IMG/VR virus record: IMGVR_UViG_3300020129_000319
Location: 1-30,216 of that record
Source of the DNA: a virus
DNA: 30,216 nt
Direction: 5' to 3' (one strand)
Positions 20,998 to 28,031 of the stretch are shown piece by piece. The translations under genes and the position numbers were made by a program. Every line of letters begins with the position of its first letter. Within the stretch, counting starts at the first letter, position 1. The notes below the pieces were generated by a model. That model was not told the DNA's origin and searched no databases. It worked only from the letters and a program-made list of their open reading frames with translations.

Positions 20998-21991
20998 ACA
21001 ACGCCGACCGCAGGCACCGGGCATCCGTCAATTTGGCGATCTGCCGCCAGCCACCTCGAGCATGGATCTCAACCGTGCGCTGGAGCTGGCGGGCATTGAC
21101 GAGCCGGAGCTGGTGCTGCTGGCATCCACGACCTTCAAAGAGTGCTCCTCCATGGAGGAGCTCATCACGCTGATCGCCACGGTGCGGCGGCGTGGGCTCG
21201 ACCCACTCCTCAAGCAGGTGTATTACGAGCGCTTCGGGGGCGACAGCAGCGGACCCTCGCTGCACATCGGCATCGACGGACTGCGCACCATCGCCGTTAA
21301 GACCGGACGCTACGTGGGCGCGGGTGAGCCACGCTTTTCTGACGTCTACGACATGCGTGTCGACGATCGCGGCGGGACCAAACCGGTGCCAGCGAAGTGC
21401 GTCGTCACGGTCTTTGCCAACAATGGCGGGCGCGTGGGCGCCTTCGAGGGCGTCGCGTTCATGGACGAGTGCTATCCAGGCGTCGGACCGCGCGGGCGGA
21501 TGTGGCGCGCGCGGCCGCGCAGCATGCTTTCCATAGCCGCCGAACGGCAGGCGTTGCGGCGTGCGTTCCCGTCCGAGACGGGCGGCCTCGCGGACGTCGA
21601 CGAGGGCGAGCAACCGAGCGGACCGGTGGTGGTCGAGCGCCCGTCAGCCCGCCAGAGTTCAGCCGATGCCGAGGAGTACACGCGCATGCTCGGTGAGAGC
21701 GTCTACGCCGTCGACACGCGCACCGGCGAGGTGCTGCAGGATGACAGCGCGCGGGCAAAAACGATCGTCGAGCAGGCGCATGCCGCGGCCCAGGCGCGCG
21801 ACGAGACGGTGGCCCAGCTCACCCGCAGCCAATTGCGGGAGCGCTGGGGCCTGCTGACGGGGAAGGCGCGCGACCTGGGCGTCGAGTACGAGCCCATCAG
21901 TCAGTCGGTGAGTGACGCTGACGCGCTCGCCGCGGTCGAGGACCTCGAGCGGCGGGTGCGCGACGCGGAGTCCGGCATCGTCGCCCCATGA
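20981..21991 (+). CDS. recT: RecT/Bet-family single-strand annealing protein
   Basis: 336 aa; ATG behind CAGGAGG. The core (residues about 60-215) shows RRGLDPLLKQVYYERFG, LHIGIDGLRTIAVKTGRYVG and WRARPRSMLSIAAERQALRR followed by AFP, the RecT/Redbeta pattern of phages in which the protein anneals complementary single strands. The C-terminal third is helical and acidic. No RecE-type exonuclease is next to it; the VRR-NUC or DUF559-like nucleases could supply one, but this is inference. It probably supports replication and recombination of the phage genome. Confidence 0.85.
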   Translation: MTRALEQRRPQAPGIRQFGDLPPATSSMDLNRALELAGIDEPELVLLASTTFKECSSMEELITLIATVRRRGLDPLLKQVYYERFGGDSSGPSLHIGIDGLRTIAVKTGRYVGAGEPRFSDVYDMRVDDRGGTKPVPAKCVVTVFANNGGRVGAFEGVAFMDECYPGVGPRGRMWRARPRSMLSIAAERQALRRAFPSETGGLADVDEGEQPSGPVVVERPSARQSSADAEEYTRMLGESVYAVDTRTGEVLQDDSARAKTIVEQAHAAAQARDETVAQLTRSQLRERWGLLTGKARDLGVEYEPISQSVSDADALAAVEDLERRVRDAESGIVAP

Positions 21992-22779
21992 GCCGTGTGA
22001 GCAGCGACGCGGAGGACCTGAACCAGCTGATTGGGCTGCACTACTACCACGAGCCGATCACGCTGGATGCGACGTGGGGTCGCGGCGCGATCTGGCGTGG
22101 TTGCCCATACCAGCCGACGACACGCTTCGACCAGCGTCCAATGCCTGGGGTCGATGTGGTCGGTGAGTGGCGCGATCTGCCGCGGCTGTTCGCACCTTCG
22201 AGTTTTCAGCTTGTGGTGTGGGATCCGCCACACCAGACGGATGGCGGTGAGCGAGCCTTCACCAAGGGCACTTGGTCCGCGGCGTACGGCACAGCGGATA
22301 GCGCCCTACGTGGCTTCAACAACATCAGCCACCTGTACGCGGGCTTTCTGGAGGCGGCGCGTCAGGTGCTGGTTGCTGAGGGCATGCTGCTGGCCAAAGT
22401 GGCCGACATGGTCCACCAGAGCGTGCAGCAGCTGCAGGCGGTGGACCTGGTGGTCGCGGCTCGCGCAGCGGGCTGGACGGTGTGCGAGATGGTGCCCAAG
22501 ATGCGCCGTCCGACGCCGAATGATCCACGCTGGCGGCGCCAGCTCCACATTCGCAAGGCATGGAGCTACTGGATCTGCGCGCACCCGGGCGCACGGTGTC
22601 CCGCCGTTGGCGTGCCGCTCGTGAGGACCTGCGAGGCCTGCGGACGCGGATTTCACGCGTCGCATGGTGACGCCAGGTACTGTCGGCAGGCCTGTCAGAA
22701 ACGAGGTTGGAGACGTGAACTTGTACGCGAAAGCAAGTCGCGCGTCCAAGTGACTTCGCGTACGGCGGAGGCCTCGTGA
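21988..22779 (+). CDS. DNA methyltransferase with C-terminal zinc finger
   Basis: 263 aa, ATG overlapping the RecT stop. LDATWGRGAIWRGCPY (residues 26-41) is a motif I-like loop, and LVVWDPPHQTDGG (75-87) is a DPPH variant of the DPPY motif of amino-methyltransferases. The order motif I then DPPY suggests an N4-cytosine or N6-adenine enzyme of the phage orphan type. Residues about 205-230 add CEACGRGFHASHGDARYCRQAC, a C4-like finger, then a basic tail. Target site unknown. Confidence 0.7.
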   Translation: MSRVSSDAEDLNQLIGLHYYHEPITLDATWGRGAIWRGCPYQPTTRFDQRPMPGVDVVGEWRDLPRLFAPSSFQLVVWDPPHQTDGGERAFTKGTWSAAYGTADSALRGFNNISHLYAGFLEAARQVLVAEGMLLAKVADMVHQSVQQLQAVDLVVAARAAGWTVCEMVPKMRRPTPNDPRWRRQLHIRKAWSYWICAHPGARCPAVGVPLVRTCEACGRGFHASHGDARYCRQACQKRGWRRELVRESKSRVQVTSRTAEAS

Positions 22780-22979
22780 AGCTGTCAATTGAGGACCTGA
22801 ATGACTTCGGTCGCGCGCGGCTCGAGGACGATTACGCCGCCGTGAGTCGCCGCGACGGAGGCAAGACCTCACGCATCGACTTTGCGCTGGGTTGGATGGC
22901 GGCCATGGCCCGCCACCGTCTGTGGTCCTACTTCACCACTGACGCGCGCCAGCGCTTGCAGTCGGAGCCGGTGGCCTGA
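22776..22979 (+). CDS. Small protein, unknown (67 aa)
   Basis: GTG start in a GTGA overlap. The first part is acidic/helical (KLSIEDLNDFGRARLEDDYA), then a Trp-containing helix (LGWMAAMARHRLWSYFTTDA). It shares its last base with the next ATG. No family recognised. Confidence 0.55.
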   Translation: MKLSIEDLNDFGRARLEDDYAAVSRRDGGKTSRIDFALGWMAAMARHRLWSYFTTDARQRLQSEPVA

Positions 22980-23245
22980 TGCCGCGGCCGCCGGCGCTCG
23001 AGGGCGAGACGGAACGCGAATACGCGTGGCGGATCTATCCGAACGATGCGCGTGAAATCCGATCCGCGTATGACACCCCGGCTACGCGCTGCGGGCAGGC
23101 CCTCTGCCAGGCGCCGGTCTGGTGGGGCTTCACACGTGCCAACAACCGGCGCTGCCCCTTCGATATCAAACCCGACGGCACCAGGACCGGCACGAGTCAC
23201 TGGCGGACGTGCCGACAAAGACCAACGAAAGAAAAGGAGCGCTAG
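22979..23245 (+). CDS. Small Cys-containing protein (88 aa)
   Basis: The ATG overlaps the previous TGA. Contains ATRCGQALCQAPVWW, then NNRRCPFDI and HWRTCRQRP: four Cys in C-x4-C ... C ... C spacing that may bind zinc. Basic C-terminus (RPTKEKER). Unknown role; probably nucleic-acid related given the replication context. Confidence 0.55.
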   Translation: MPRPPALEGETEREYAWRIYPNDAREIRSAYDTPATRCGQALCQAPVWWGFTRANNRRCPFDIKPDGTRTGTSHWRTCRQRPTKEKER

Positions 23246-23247
23246 CG

Positions 23248-23520
23248 ATGCAATTTCGAGCTCGACTCGCGCAGGTCAACGGGACTTCGCCGAAGTCGGA
23301 AGATGCACCGAACTCGATCAGTGTGAAGCTCGAGCCAATGGAACTGCTGGAGGCGGATTGGCTGTTCAGCAAGCTGGGCTGCTACCTGGTCGTGGAACTG
23401 TTCGAGGCGCCGCCGCCGCGTTTACCGATGGACGATGCACTCGACCAGGTCGACGAACCAGTGCTGGTGCCATCCAACGGCCGGCGCCGCAATGGCACAC
23501 GCTCCAGCGAGCAAGTCTAG
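23248..23520 (+). CDS. Small early protein, unknown (90 aa)
   Basis: Start at ATG 23248 with AAAAGGAG eight bases before it. Begins MQFRARLAQVNGTSPKSEDA; a hydrophobic beta/helix region (EADWLFSKLGCYLVVELFEA) precedes an acidic and then basic end. It lies directly before the initiator-like gene, five bases from its ATG, so the two are probably co-translated. No family recognised. Confidence 0.6.
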   Translation: MQFRARLAQVNGTSPKSEDAPNSISVKLEPMELLEADWLFSKLGCYLVVELFEAPPPRLPMDDALDQVDEPVLVPSNGRRRNGTRSSEQV

Positions 23521-23525
23521 GTCCA

Positions 23526-24311
23526 ATGGCGCGGTTGGACACCCACTGGCATGCGAATCCGAAGGTACTGGTGCTGGGGCTGGATGGTATGGGGCTGCAC
23601 TCGTGGAGCATCAGCTACTGCGACGCGGAATTGACCGATGGCTTCATTCCAGTGGGTGCATTGCCGCAGCTGCCGCGGTTGAAACAGGCGGTCAACCGGT
23701 TGGTGGAATGTGGTCGATGGGAGCGTGTTGAAGGTGGGTTCCAGTTGCACGACTACCTGCACTACAACCGCAGCCGGCACCAGGTCTTGACGGAGCGCGC
23801 GGCGGCCGCCGACCGTATGCAGCGTGCGCGCGAAGTTCGTGCGAACAACGGGCGAAGTTCGAGCGAAGTTCGGGCGAACGGTGCACAACCGGGCTTGGAC
23901 CCGGAAAATGCCGATTGTGACGCGGAAAATGCGATGGAAATCGCGTCACAGAACTCGAGTGAGCCCCTGTCAAAAGGCGTCACAACGGGGGTTCCTCGGA
24001 CGAGAACGATCGCATCTCACGACAACGACACCGTGTTCGCCCGAACTTCGGGCGAAGTTCAGCCGCTACCCGTTCCCGTTCCCGTTCCCGTTCCCGAACT
24101 TCCTACGGAAGTTCTGGGGGGATATCCCCCTACCCCCTTCGGGGAAAGTTCGGGCGAAGTTCGGACGAACGGCGTCGTGAAGCCGAGACCCCGTCGGACC
24201 AAACGCAAGGCTGAGCCGCCAGCCGGGGTCGCCTGTTGTCCCGATTTCGCCAGGACCGGTGCTGAGCACTGGGCGTACTGCCCCAACGCGCCAAAGGCGG
24301 AGTCAGCATGA
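23526..24311 (+). CDS. Replication initiator-like protein (winged-helix N-terminus)
   Basis: 261 aa from ATG 23526. Residues 1-95 (MARLDTHWHANPKVLVLGLD ... LHDYLHYNRSRHQVLTERAA) match the N-terminal domain seen in many phage replication-initiation/replisome-organiser proteins, with the YNRSR end motif. Residues about 100-240 are a flexible linker rich in Ser, Arg, Glu and Pro (VPVPVPVPVPE), whose DNA carries the iterons. The C-terminus has CCPDFARTGAEHWAYCPN, a possible zinc site. The protein probably binds the repeats and recruits host helicase; no helicase or polymerase is encoded in the window. Confidence 0.65.
   Translation: MARLDTHWHANPKVLVLGLDGMGLHSWSISYCDAELTDGFIPVGALPQLPRLKQAVNRLVECGRWERVEGGFQLHDYLHYNRSRHQVLTERAAAADRMQRAREVRANNGRSSSEVRANGAQPGLDPENADCDAENAMEIASQNSSEPLSKGVTTGVPRTRTIASHDNDTVFARTSGEVQPLPVPVPVPVPELPTEVLGGYPPTPFGESSGEVRTNGVVKPRPRRTKRKAEPPAGVACCPDFARTGAEHWAYCPNAPKAESA
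23830..23886. repeat. Iteron cluster 1, 11-bp unit GCGAAGTTCGN
   Basis: CGAAGTTCG occurs at 23831, 23853 and 23864, with degenerate units at 23842 (CGAACAACG) and 23875 (CGAACGGTG): a strict 11-base period, one helix turn. As 11 is not a multiple of three, the repetition is not forced by protein repeats. Candidate replication origin. Confidence 0.7.
24031..24176. repeat. Iteron and inverted-repeat cluster 2
   Basis: Contains CGAACTTCG/CGAAGTTC (24042, 24053; 8-base arms of a perfect inverted repeat), GAACTTCC-tac-GGAAGTTC (24096-24114), the palindrome GGGGGATATCCCCC (24117-24130), four tandem CCCGTT units (24069-24092), and GAAAGTTCG/CGAAGTTCG/CGAACGGCG at 24144, 24155, 24166 (again 11-base steps). 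Candidate second half of the origin. Confidence 0.7.
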
Positions 24312-24838
24312 GCGTCAACGATCTCGCAGGCACCATCTGGGGTTACGCGGCCGGCTGCACGCCCATTGAGGACGCTCACCCGTTCATCGACGACCTACGC
24401 TTCGACTCGCCTCTCGAGCAGCGCTTCGCGTGGTTAGCGCAGAAGTATTTCCGACACCACGAACTGCGGTCGCAAGTCCCCGCGGGCCGATTCCGCCTCG
24501 ACTTTGTGTTCGATGACGTCGCTTTTGAGTGCGATGGATTCTGGTTCCATTCGTCGCCCAGACAGCGACGTCACGATGACGAGCGCGATCAGGCCATTCT
24601 GACCAGTGGGGTCGTGACCACGATCTATCGCATCCCGGGGCGCATCTTGCACGGTTGGCCAGGTCCAACATTCGCGACGTTCGCTGAGTCGGACCCAGGC
24701 CTGTTCAGTGACCGCGGCTTGATCAATCTTGAGCATCATGCGCAGCACACAGGTGGCTTAGGCATTGTTCGCAAGTCACGCGTTCCGTCCGATCACGGCA
24801 TCGCTCGAACGTTGCGTTTGCAGGCCCTCCGCCCATGA
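24308..24838 (+). CDS. DUF559/Vsr-like PD-(D/E)XK nuclease (176 aa)
   Basis: ATG overlaps the initiator stop (ATGA). The core AGRFRLDFVFDDVAFECDGF places Asp65 and Glu74-Cys-Asp76 in the D...ExD arrangement of DUF559/very-short-patch-repair-like nucleases, followed by WFHSSPRQRRHDDERDQAIL (His81, basic/charged helix) and TTIYRIPGRIL. These are nicking or end-processing nucleases, often beside recombination or methylase genes. Here it follows the initiator; function in repair or recombination is inferred. Confidence 0.75.
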   Translation: MSVNDLAGTIWGYAAGCTPIEDAHPFIDDLRFDSPLEQRFAWLAQKYFRHHELRSQVPAGRFRLDFVFDDVAFECDGFWFHSSPRQRRHDDERDQAILTSGVVTTIYRIPGRILHGWPGPTFATFAESDPGLFSDRGLINLEHHAQHTGGLGIVRKSRVPSDHGIARTLRLQALRP

Positions 24839-24903
24839 CCTACTCGCTGCATCTGACCCAGGCATTGCGGCAAGGCCCGAACGCCACGGTTGAGGTGCCG
24901 TGA
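24835..24903 (+). CDS. Mini-gene, 22 aa
   Basis: MTYSLHLTQALRQGPNATVE continues VP. The ATG overlaps the previous stop (ATGA) and its TGA overlaps the next ATG (TGATG). It is too short to judge by composition; it may be a translation-coupling device rather than a protein. Confidence 0.35.
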   Translation: MTYSLHLTQALRQGPNATVEVP

Positions 24904-25115
24904 TGGACCAGTCCACCGAGTTCTGCGTGTTCTGCGGCAAGCCCATCCCCGTGCCTGATCTGCCCGGGTACTTGCCGTTCGTGCGGCACCTGTACTGCTC
25001 GACCAGCTGCGCCGCACGCCAGCAGAAGGCCATCCGACGCCTCCGCCAGTCCACCCCGGAGCCCATCCCGGACCTCGACTTCGGCGCGCGTTCCACCCGG
25101 GTGGTGCATGGCTGA
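24903..25115 (+). CDS. Small zinc-finger-like protein (70 aa)
   Basis: MDQSTEFCVFCGKPIPVPDL has CxxC, and HLYCSTSCAARQQKAIRRLR has a second C-x3-C with an adjacent basic helix: a four-Cys zinc ribbon next to a DNA-binding-like helix. Overlaps the next gene by eight bases. Possibly a transcriptional or recombination accessory factor. Confidence 0.65.
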   Translation: MDQSTEFCVFCGKPIPVPDLPGYLPFVRHLYCSTSCAARQQKAIRRLRQSTPEPIPDLDFGARSTRVVHG

Positions 25116-25437
25116 CAGCGTGACCGCTGATGCTGCGTACTACCGCGAGCTCGGCGAGTGGGACTGGTGGACGACGGTTGGCGGCACGCTGCTGCACGCG
25201 GCACGCGTCAGCGTCGACGCATCGTGGTGTCCGGTAGGTGGCATGGGCACCACGACGTGTGGGCGCAGGCTGCGGCTATTTATCCCAGGGATTCTGTCGC
25301 GGTCCAGCCTGGCGCGGTGCTCACGGTGCTGCAGGATGCTTGGCTACCCGACGGGTGACGGCAGTCCGAAGAACGATCCAGCATGTCGGCTGCTGGTCGA
25401 GGCTCAACTTGCTCGTGAAGGCGTCCCAGCGACGTGA
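25108..25437 (+). CDS. Cys-rich phage protein, unknown (109 aa)
   Basis: A C-terminal segment ARCSRCCRMLGYPTGDGSPK followed by NDPACR resembles a motif shared by several short phage proteins with a Cys4 site; N-terminal half is aromatic (YRELGEWDWWTTVGGTLLHA). Coupled to both neighbours. Function unknown. Confidence 0.6.
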   Translation: MADSVTADAAYYRELGEWDWWTTVGGTLLHAARVSVDASWCPVGGMGTTTCGRRLRLFIPGILSRSSLARCSRCCRMLGYPTGDGSPKNDPACRLLVEAQLAREGVPAT

Positions 25438-25550
25438 TGCTCACCAAGCTGCTCCAGGCGCACAAGCCTGAGAAGTACGTAGACAAGCTGACCGTGACCC
25501 AGGCCCTGATGGTCGTCGTCTATACCGCTCGCGAGCTGTGGGGAGCGTGA
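25437..25550 (+). CDS. Small helical protein (37 aa)
   Basis: The sequence MLTKLLQAHKPEKYVDKLTV continues TQALMVVVYTARELWGA, a basic then hydrophobic/amphipathic pattern. TGATG overlap with the preceding gene; the next ATG follows its TGA immediately. Support comes from coupling and the tight packing. Unknown role, possibly a packaging accessory. Confidence 0.45.
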   Translation: MLTKLLQAHKPEKYVDKLTVTQALMVVVYTARELWGA

Positions 25551-25982
25551 ATGCCGCGTGGCGTTGCGCACCCGCCCGAGCTCCGCGCCCAGGTCGTCGC
25601 CGCCGTCCTGGCCGGGACGTCCGTCGCCCAGGCCGCGGCGCAATTCGGACTCGACAAGGGACTCGTGTCTCGATGGGTCGCCGCGAACCCGTTGCAACCG
25701 GTTGCAACCGACCAACGCACGCGCGCAGAGGAGCTCGGTGACCACATACTCGCGCTCATCGACCAGCACGTCGTCACGATTAGTGCCCAGCTATCGTTCG
25801 CAACTCGCACGGAGTGGCTTGAAAAACAATCCGCTGCCGAGCTTGCCCAGCTGGTTGCCGTTGAGCGGGATACCGCGCTTCGACTTCTCGCCGGACTCGA
25901 GCACATCGACGGGACAGGGCAACCCGAACTCCCCGCTGCCCCTGCCGACGCCGCACCCGGCGCAGCAGACGATGATCGCTGA
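25551..25982 (+). CDS. Terminase small subunit-like HTH protein (143 aa)
   Basis: The N-terminal domain (PPELRAQVVAAVLAGTSVAQ, then AAAQFGLDKGLVSRWVA) is a homeodomain-like helix-turn-helix as in small terminases, which select the packaging site. A helical middle (EELGDHILALIDQHVVTISA) would allow ring oligomers. Position immediately before the large terminase supports this. It shares its last 11 bases with the ATG-started large subunit. Confidence 0.7.
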   Translation: MPRGVAHPPELRAQVVAAVLAGTSVAQAAAQFGLDKGLVSRWVAANPLQPVATDQRTRAEELGDHILALIDQHVVTISAQLSFATRTEWLEKQSAAELAQLVAVERDTALRLLAGLEHIDGTGQPELPAAPADAAPGAADDDR

Positions 25983-27171
25983 GGCGGCCCGCTTCAACGT
26001 CGCCGCCTGCGGTCGCCAGATCGGCAAGACCACCCTCGGCATCGACCGCCTCGCCCGCGCCGCCGCCGACGGCCAACCCACGGCGTGGTTCGCGCCGACG
26101 TACAAGTACCTCGAGCAGGTGTGGCGCGCGCTGCGTACCGCCCTCGAGCCGGTGACCACCGGCAAATCGGAGCAGCAGCACCACCTCGACCTGCGCGGCG
26201 GCGGCAGCGTCGACTGCTGGTCGCTCGACGACGAGGACGCCGGCCGCGGGCGGCGCTACGGGCTGATCGTCGTCGACGAGGCGGCCATGGTGCGCAACCT
26301 GGAGGACGTCTGGCAGGCCAGCCTGCGGCCCACGCTGAGCGTGCTCGAGGGCGGCGCGTGGTTCCTGTCCACGCCCAAGGGCCTCAACTTCTTCCACCGC
26401 CTGTACCAGCTCGGCCAGGACGAATTGGAGCCGGAGTGGCGCTCGTGGCAGATGCCGTCCTCGGCGTCGCCGTACATCAAGCCCGAGGAGCTCGAGGCGG
26501 CGCGCCGGGCCATGCCGGAGCGCGTCTACGCCCAGGAGTTCCTGGCCCAGTTCCTGGAGGTCGAGGGCTCGGGCGTTTTTCGGGGCGTGCAGGCCGCGGC
26601 GCGGCTCGAGCCCATCGGACCGCAGCGCGGACACACGTACACCGTGGGCTGCGACTGGGCCCGCTCGAATGACTTCACGGTGTTCAGCGTGCTCGACGCC
26701 AGCACGTACGAGCAGGTGGCCATGGACCGCTTCACGCAGATCGACTTCGAGTTCCAGACCGAGCGCTTGCACCGCTGGGCCGACCTGTACAAGCCGCGCG
26801 TCATCCTGGCCGAGGCCAACGCGCTGGGCCAGCCGCTGGTTGAGCGCCTGCAGCAGGGCTACGGCCGCCTGTACGGCGACTCGCGGCGTGCGCTGCCGAT
26901 CCAGGCGTGGTGGTCGACCAACGCGACGAAGGCCGCGGTGGTCCAGAGTTTGAGCGTGGCCATCGAGGACGGCAGCCTGAGCCTGCTGGACGACGCGGTG
27001 CAGACCAGCGAGCTGCAGGCGTACGAGGTGGAGCGGTTACCCAGCGGCATGCTGCGCTACGGCGCGCCGTCTGGGCAGCACGACGACACGGTGATGGCGC
27101 TGGCGCTCGCGTGGGCCGCGGCGAGCGTCGAGACCCAGACCACGCGCTCAAGCTATGCGTTCAGCCGCTAG
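25972..27171 (+). CDS. terL: Terminase large subunit (ATPase and nuclease)
   Basis: 399 aa from ATG 25972. Walker A is ACGRQIGKTT at 12-21; Walker B is LIVVDEAAMV with Asp102 and Glu103; a coupling segment FLSTPKGLNFF follows. The nuclease domain has GCDWARSNDFTVF (Asp), VILAEANALGQPLVERL (Glu) and HDDTVMALALAW (Asp), the RNase H-like triad. It packages the genome into the procapsid and cuts it. The upstream frame still encodes PLPTPHPAQQ, a motif usually inside terminases, so the true start may lie upstream, e.g. a TTG within the small-subunit gene. Confidence 0.9.
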   Translation: MIAEAARFNVAACGRQIGKTTLGIDRLARAAADGQPTAWFAPTYKYLEQVWRALRTALEPVTTGKSEQQHHLDLRGGGSVDCWSLDDEDAGRGRRYGLIVVDEAAMVRNLEDVWQASLRPTLSVLEGGAWFLSTPKGLNFFHRLYQLGQDELEPEWRSWQMPSSASPYIKPEELEAARRAMPERVYAQEFLAQFLEVEGSGVFRGVQAAARLEPIGPQRGHTYTVGCDWARSNDFTVFSVLDASTYEQVAMDRFTQIDFEFQTERLHRWADLYKPRVILAEANALGQPLVERLQQGYGRLYGDSRRALPIQAWWSTNATKAAVVQSLSVAIEDGSLSLLDDAVQTSELQAYEVERLPSGMLRYGAPSGQHDDTVMALALAWAAASVETQTTRSSYAFSR

Positions 27172-27380
27172 TTCTGGAGCCGGCGGTAGAAGCGTCGCAG
27201 CCAGAAGCCGAGGATCACCGCGGCGGACACGCCCAGCACGATGATGGCGTACAGCAGCACGGGATTGATCTGACGGTCGCTGGCGGTGGCCATGAGCCAC
27301 AAGAAGCCCGCCACGAACGCGGCGAAGCCGATCAGCCAGATCAAAACGTTCTTGAAGAGCCAGTACGCTAGCGGCAGCAT
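27168..27380 (-). CDS. Small membrane protein (70 aa)
   Basis: Two hydrophobic helices (WLFKNVLIWLIGFAAFVAGF, and LLYAIIVLGVSAAVILGFWL) separated by a short polar loop, with a basic end (RRFYRRLQN). It converges on the terminase end with a 4-base overlap. It is part of a three-gene reverse-strand islet between terminase and portal, perhaps lysogenic-conversion genes. Function unknown. Confidence 0.6.
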   Translation of the reverse strand: MLPLAYWLFKNVLIWLIGFAAFVAGFLWLMATASDRQINPVLLYAIIVLGVSAAVILGFWLRRFYRRLQN

Positions 27381-27389
27381 GCCGACTGC

Positions 27390-27677
27390 TCAGTTGTCGA
27401 GGTAGATCACCGACGGCGTATTTACCGACGTACCGATGCGGTTGCCGCTCGTGTCGTAGTGGGTCGTGGTCGTTGGCACGTCGTTGTGCGTGCTCCCGTC
27501 GAGATAGATCACCGATGGGGTCGTGACGCTCGTGCCGATCTGGCGGCCGTACTGGTCGTAGTCGATGGAGGTGGTGCTCGGCTGGACGAGCGTGTCGGCG
27601 CTGGCCGCAGCTGGTCCTGCGAGCGTGGCGATGAGCGCGAGTCCGGCGAAGACTACGCGGTAGGATCGAATGTGCAT
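27390..27677 (-). CDS. Secreted protein with two tandem repeats (95 aa)
   Basis: A signal peptide is clear: MHIRSYRVVFAGLALIATLA then GPAAASADT (AxA cleavage site near residue 25). The mature part consists of two near-identical units, each with YD..G..IGTSV.TPSVIYLD (about residues 38-62 and 71-94). The ribosome site is GAAGGAG, nine bases before the ATG. Such short exported repeat proteins may bind the cell surface. It is on the opposite strand to the packaging genes, which suggests separate, perhaps lysogenic, expression. No family recognised. Confidence 0.65.
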   Translation of the reverse strand: MHIRSYRVVFAGLALIATLAGPAAASADTLVQPSTTSIDYDQYGRQIGTSVTTPSVIYLDGSTHNDVPTTTTHYDTSGNRIGTSVNTPSVIYLDN

Positions 27678-27710
27678 GGCGAAGTGACTCCTTCGTTGTG
27701 CGCGGTGACT

Positions 27711-27729
27711 CGGCCCCTAGGGTGGGCCG
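27711..27729 (-). terminator. Hairpin between reverse-strand genes
   Basis: CGGCCC (27711-27716) pairs with GGGCCG (27724-27729). It lies between the 84-aa gene and the secreted-protein gene. A TATAGT -10-like hexamer sits just upstream on the reverse strand (27738-27743), so it may act in the leader of the latter. Confidence 0.3.
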
Positions 27730-27748
27730 GGTCGCCAACTATACCGGC

Positions 27749-28003
27749 TCAGGTGGTTGAGCTGGTGTCTTTGCTCGACGTGGAACCGGTTGAGCTCGAC
27801 CTGGTCGACGTGGCCGGCTTGGGTTCGGCGGGTGCCGGCGCGGTGCCGCCGACGCGCTGCGCCTGGGCGATGCGCTCCTGGTCGACCGCCTCGCGATCGG
27901 CCTGCGCCTCTTCGGCGGTGCGCGGCACGCCTGCCATCCGCGCCATGGCGTCCTCGGGAGACTGCACCCGCTTCTCGGGCGCTGGCTGCTGGGGGGTGGT
28001 CAT
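27749..28003 (-). CDS. Low-complexity acidic/helical protein (84 aa)
   Basis: Start at ATG 28003; a longer form from ATG 28042 would begin in the inverted repeat. The sequence begins MTTPQQPAPEKRVQSPEDAM, continues with a charged helix (AEEAQADREAVDQERIAQAQ) and ends in Thr/Ser-rich disordered sequence. It diverges from the portal gene. No family recognised. Confidence 0.5.
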   Translation of the reverse strand: MTTPQQPAPEKRVQSPEDAMARMAGVPRTAEEAQADREAVDQERIAQAQRVGGTAPAPAEPKPATSTRSSSTGSTSSKDTSSTT

Positions 28004-28031
28004 GCCGGGTAGTGTGCACCTTGCGGGCCAA

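Noticed and set aside
23046-23525. Upstream extension of the initiator-like gene
   Set aside because: The extra 160 residues would cover two coupled small genes in other frames and lack the family's known start; ATG 23526 begins the recognised domain.
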